A stretch of DNA of 64,000 bases from an uncultured Hyphomicrobiales bacterium (lineage in GTDB: Bacteria > Pseudomonadota > Alphaproteobacteria > Rhizobiales > Beijerinckiaceae): the NCBI GenBank assembly GCA_903851305.1, contig CAINNX010000079.1, positions 1 to 64,000 on the forward strand, given 5' to 3'. Shown here piece after piece: positions 60,930-64,000 of this stretch. A program made the position numbers and the translations under genes. The notes beneath the pieces were generated by a model. It was given only the letters and a program-made list of their open reading frames with translations. It ran no database searches and was not told the origin of the DNA. Positions within the stretch are counted from its first letter, which is position 1, and every line of letters begins with the position of its first letter.

Positions 60930-62330
60930 ATGAGCAACAAAATGTGGGGCGGCCGGTTTGCCAGCGGTCCCGACGCGATCATGGAGGAAATAAACGCCTC
61001 CATCGGTTTCGACTACAAGTTTGCTTCCCAGGACATCCGCGGCTCACTCGCCCATGTCGCCATGCTGGCTGAGCAAGGCATCATCGAGCGCGAAGCTGCA
61101 AGCGCGATCACCAAAGGTTTAGAGCAGGTTCGCAACGAAATCGAGGCGGGTACCTTCACCTTTTCGCGTGCCCTCGAAGACATCCATATGAATATTGAAT
61201 CGCGCTTGGCCGAAATTGTCGGCCCCGATGCAGGTCGCCTGCACACGGCGCGCTCACGCAATGATCAGGTCGCGCTCGATTTCCGCCTCTGGGTGCGCGA
61301 CACCATAGACACGCTGGATGAGCAGCTGCGCGAATTGCAAAAAGCGCTCGCAGAACGCGCGCTGGATCATGCGGGCTCGGTCATGCCGGGCTTCACGCAT
61401 TTGCAATCTGCCCAGCCTGTGACCTTCGGCCATCATCTCATGGCCTATGTTGAAATGCTCGGACGCGATCGCGGCCGTCTGGCGGATGCACGCAAGCGCC
61501 TCAACGAATGCCCCTTGGGTTCAGCCGCACTGGCGGGAACATCCTTCCCGATCAATCGCGAAATGACAGCAAAAGCCTTGGGCTTTGATCGGCCAACCGC
61601 CAATTCGCTCGACAGCGTGTCGGATCGCGACTTTGTGCTCGAAACTCTCTCTGCTGCAGCCATTTCTGCTGTTCACCTGTCACGCTTTGCAGAAGAAATT
61701 GTCCTCTGGTCAACGCCGCAGTTTGGCTTTGCCAATCTGTCGGACAAATTCACCACCGGCTCTTCGATCATGCCGCAGAAGCGCAATCCTGACGCGGCTG
61801 AACTGGTGCGTGGAAAATCAGGTCGTGTCATTGGCGCGCTCACAGGCTTGCTCATCGTGATGAAGGGTCTGCCGCTGGCCTATTCAAAGGACATGCAGGA
61901 AGACAAGGAAGGCACGTTTGACGCGTTGCAATCTCTGTCGCTTTGCGTCGCTGCCATGACAGGCATGGTGCGCGATCTGGTGCCTGATCTGAAAAAGATG
62001 AAATCAGCAGCCGGCAGCGGCTATGCGATTGCCACCGATCTTGCCGATTGGCTGGTGCGTGCGCTCAATATGCCGTTTCGGGATGCCCATCACGTCACGG
62101 GCCGCCTTGTCGCCATGGCGGCGGATCGCAAAATTGCACTAGAAAAGCTCTCGCTGGCCGATATGCAATCGGTCGACAAGCGTATCACTGCTGAAGTCCA
62201 TGATGTGCTGGGCGTCGATAAATCCGTGAAGAGCCGTGTCAGTTATGGCGGCACGGCTCCAGCCAATGTTCGTTCACAGGCGCGCGCCTGGCTGAAGAAA
62301 ATTGCCCGCGACGAGGTTGCGGGAAAATGA
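60930..62330 (+). CDS. argH: Argininosuccinate lyase
   Basis: Last step of arginine biosynthesis: argininosuccinate to arginine and fumarate. [60 protein letters not shown] and the lyase signature [20 protein letters not shown] are present. 466 residues, normal. Followed by lptM and lysA on the same strand. Confidence 0.98.
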   Translation: MSNKMWGGRFASGPDAIMEEINASIGFDYKFASQDIRGSLAHVAMLAEQGIIEREAASAITKGLEQVRNEIEAGTFTFSRALEDIHMNIESRLAEIVGPDAGRLHTARSRNDQVALDFRLWVRDTIDTLDEQLRELQKALAERALDHAGSVMPGFTHLQSAQPVTFGHHLMAYVEMLGRDRGRLADARKRLNECPLGSAALAGTSFPINREMTAKALGFDRPTANSLDSVSDRDFVLETLSAAAISAVHLSRFAEEIVLWSTPQFGFANLSDKFTTGSSIMPQKRNPDAAELVRGKSGRVIGALTGLLIVMKGLPLAYSKDMQEDKEGTFDALQSLSLCVAAMTGMVRDLVPDLKKMKSAAGSGYAIATDLADWLVRALNMPFRDAHHVTGRLVAMAADRKIALEKLSLADMQSVDKRITAEVHDVLGVDKSVKSRVSYGGTAPANVRSQARAWLKKIARDEVAGK

Positions 62331-62344
62331 CTTTGGTATTCATG

Positions 62345-62368
62345 GCTGGTGAGTTCCCTCTCGCCAGC
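62345..62368 (+). other. Hairpin after argH
   Basis: GCTGGTGAG pairs with CTCGCCAGC (one G-T wobble) around six bases in the 84-base gap between argH and lptM. There is no T run, so it is not a clear terminator. Confidence 0.35.
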
Positions 62369-62414
62369 TTGAACCGATGCGCTATAGTGGCCCCGATACG
62401 AGGAGCTTGAAACC

Positions 62415-62654
62415 GTGATCTGCGTCACAAAGTCAAATAAAATCAAAGCTATTGGCTTGGTCGTTCTGGCTGGCTTGGCACTGGCAGGTTGCGGCCGACG
62501 CGGCGATCTCGAAGCCCCGCAAGGTTCGACGCCGCCAGCCGCCGGCGATGTGGCGCGTGAAACTGGCTCTGGCAGCCCTGTTGATGGAACAACCATCCGG
62601 CGCATGAAAGTTGTGCCGCCGCGCGATCCTTTCATTCTCGACAAAATTCTCTAA
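62415..62654 (+). CDS. lptM: LptM-like small lipoprotein (LPS translocon)
   Basis: LptM helps LptD form its native disulfides in the outer-membrane LPS translocon. The 79-residue ORF has a lipobox LVVLAGLALAGCGRRGDLEAP, the GCGRRGDLEAP part being the family signature, and a short variable tail ending in DPFILDKIL. It starts at GTG 62415 with GAGGAG nine bases upstream. Position between argH and lysA is conserved in many proteobacteria. Confidence 0.92.
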   Translation: MICVTKSNKIKAIGLVVLAGLALAGCGRRGDLEAPQGSTPPAAGDVARETGSGSPVDGTTIRRMKVVPPRDPFILDKIL

Positions 62655-62661
62655 GGGGCCC

Positions 62662-63933
62662 ATGCGCCATTTTGAATATCGCAACGGCGTGCTGCATGCC
62701 GAAAATGTCGACCTGCGCACCATCGCAAAAGAAGTCGGCACGCCTTTCTATTGCTATTCGCGCGCCACGCTGACGCGTCATTATCAGGTCTTTGCCAAGG
62801 CTTTTGACGGGCTTGATGCCATGGTCTGCTTTGCAATGAAGGCCAATTCCAACCAAGCTGTGTTGAAGACCTTTGCTGCGCTTGGCGCGGGCATGGATGT
62901 GGTCTCGGAAGGCGAGTTACGCCGCGCCATAGCCGCGGGTGTTCCTGGTGAGCGGATCACCTTCTCGGGTGTTGGCAAAACACGTCGCGAGATTGAACTC
63001 GCTCTTGATGCCAAAATCTTCTGCTTCAATGTCGAATCTGAACCAGAGCTCGAGGCGATTTCTTCAATTGCCGCCGCGCGCGGCACGCGCGCGCATGTGT
63101 CTTTGCGCGTCAACCCGGATGTCGACGCCAAGACGCATGCAAAAATCTCGACCGGCAAATCCGAGAACAAATTCGGCATTCCGATTTCGCGCGCACGCGC
63201 TGTTTATGCCCATGCCGCAACACTTTCTGGCATTCAGGTCAGCGGTGTAGATATGCATATCGGCTCGCAGATCACCGACCTGCAGCCCTTTGATGATGCT
63301 TTCGCTCTGTTAGCTGATTTCGTGCAGCAGCTGCGCGCGGATGGTCACACCATTGATCATGTCGATCTGGGTGGCGGGCTTGGCATTCCCTATCGCGAGA
63401 CAGATGATCACTCGCACTATCACCCAGATCGCTATGCCGACATCGTGCGCCGCCATGCAGGCGCGCTGGGCTGCAAACTGGTGTTTGAGCCCGGCCGCCT
63501 GCTTGTTGGCAATGCCGGCATTCTTGTGTCGGAAGTCATTTATGTGAAGCAAGGTGATGGCAAGCAATTCGTCATCGTTGATGCGGCGATGAACGATCTC
63601 ATCCGTCCGACACTTTACGAAGCCCATCACGACATCTTGCCTATCCTTGAAACAAGGCCGAACGCGCCGAAGATCAAAGCCGATATTGTTGGCCCCGTCT
63701 GCGAAACTGGCGATTATCTGGCTCAAGCGCGCGACATGGTGGAGCCGCGCCCCGGTGATTTCATTGCCGTTATGTCGGCAGGCGCTTATGGCGCTGTGCA
63801 GGCGGGAACATACAATTCGCGTCTGCTTGTTCCCGAAGTCTTGGTTGATGGCGACCATTACGCAGTCATTCGCCCACGGGGCAGCTTTGACGACTTGATC
63901 GGGCTCGATCGCATCCCCGACTGGATCGGCTAA
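62662..63933 (+). CDS. lysA: Diaminopimelate decarboxylase
   Basis: Makes lysine from meso-diaminopimelate with pyridoxal phosphate. MVCFAMKANSNQAVLKTFAA holds the PLP lysine; GKSENKFGIP, GVDMHIGSQITDLQPFDDAF, DLGGGLGIPY, EPGRLLVGNAGIL and VGPVCETGDYLAQ are the family blocks. From ATG 62662 (AAGGGG upstream) 423 residues; the track adds 17 from 62611 that overlap lptM. Eight bases separate it from lptM. Confidence 0.98.
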   Translation: MRHFEYRNGVLHAENVDLRTIAKEVGTPFYCYSRATLTRHYQVFAKAFDGLDAMVCFAMKANSNQAVLKTFAALGAGMDVVSEGELRRAIAAGVPGERITFSGVGKTRREIELALDAKIFCFNVESEPELEAISSIAAARGTRAHVSLRVNPDVDAKTHAKISTGKSENKFGIPISRARAVYAHAATLSGIQVSGVDMHIGSQITDLQPFDDAFALLADFVQQLRADGHTIDHVDLGGGLGIPYRETDDHSHYHPDRYADIVRRHAGALGCKLVFEPGRLLVGNAGILVSEVIYVKQGDGKQFVIVDAAMNDLIRPTLYEAHHDILPILETRPNAPKIKADIVGPVCETGDYLAQARDMVEPRPGDFIAVMSAGAYGAVQAGTYNSRLLVPEVLVDGDHYAVIRPRGSFDDLIGLDRIPDWIG

Positions 63934-63962
63934 ATTCTATCCCTTACCTTTGGTAAGTTGAT

Positions 63963-63992
63963 CGCCTGCGCAGTGGAAACCCCGCGCAGGCG
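63963..63992 (+). other. Hairpin downstream of lysA, possible terminator
   Basis: CGCCTGCGC pairs with GCGCAGGCG around AGTGGAAACCCC (nine base pairs). The sequence after it (TGCTAGCT) has no T run before the window edge, so termination is uncertain. Confidence 0.4.
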
Positions 63993-64000
63993 TGCTAGCT

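Overview
This 64 kb window is chromosomal DNA of an alphaproteobacterium, most likely of the order Hyphomicrobiales (Rhizobiales). The support is in gene content and order: an atpH-atpA pair, tsaD-gpsA divergent from hemC-hemD, grxD-bolA-purL-purQ-purS-purC, an F1-ATPase zeta subunit (DUF1476), a mesaconyl-CoA hydratase, and an sdhCDAB-zapE-mdh-sucCD-sucA-sucB-lpdA block with tlpA divergent from argH-lptM-lysA. No phage, insertion sequence, integron or CRISPR array was seen, and coding density is high.

Layout. 1-12.3 kb: ATP synthase alpha (partial) and delta, a MutT Nudix hydrolase, a REP-like repeat, an EVE protein, gpsA, tsaD, hemC, hemD, a TctC-type binding protein, priA, argJ and a parvulin foldase. 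12.5-26.3 kb: secA, a methyltransferase, a glycine-rich secreted protein, a second TctC protein, an L,D-transpeptidase lipoprotein, accA, xerD, a fused shikimate kinase/3-dehydroquinate synthase (aroK-aroB), an NdvA-like ABC exporter and the two subunits of a 3-ketoacid CoA-transferase. 26.3-34.7 kb is the most accessory-like part: a 0.5 kb AT-rich leader, a fused TctA-TctB permease, an endonuclease/phosphatase-fold protein, a SWIB-domain protein, a dehydrogenase-TctC operon, two small unknown ORFs, a DnaQ-like exonuclease, panD and tRNA-Ala(CGC). 34.8-45.5 kb: yggT-yggU, mesaconyl-CoA hydratase, two alpha/beta hydrolases, the glutaredoxin-BolA-purine cluster, the zeta subunit gene (with an in-frame stop), xerC and a DUF4337 membrane protein. 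45.5-64 kb: most TCA-cycle enzymes on the minus strand, then tlpA, argH, lptM and lysA.

How the genes fit together. The minus-strand block from 60.1 to 45.5 kb encodes succinate dehydrogenase, malate dehydrogenase, succinyl-CoA synthetase and the whole 2-oxoglutarate dehydrogenase complex. Hairpin terminators inside it (after sdhB, between sucD and sucA, and between sucB and lpdA) suggest graded expression. A TetR regulator gene overlaps the end of zapE, and a strong AT-rich palindrome lies between it and mdh. Three TctC-type binding proteins but only one permease gene suggest a shared tripartite tricarboxylate transporter.

No clearly new multi-gene system was found. The observations most worth checking are the stop codon inside the zeta subunit reading frame, the AroK-AroB fusion with a possible internal start for AroB, the TctA-TctB fusion with its palindromic leader, and the TetR/palindrome arrangement at the head of the mdh-suc genes. 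All functional assignments come from recognising protein motifs by eye; no database search was run.
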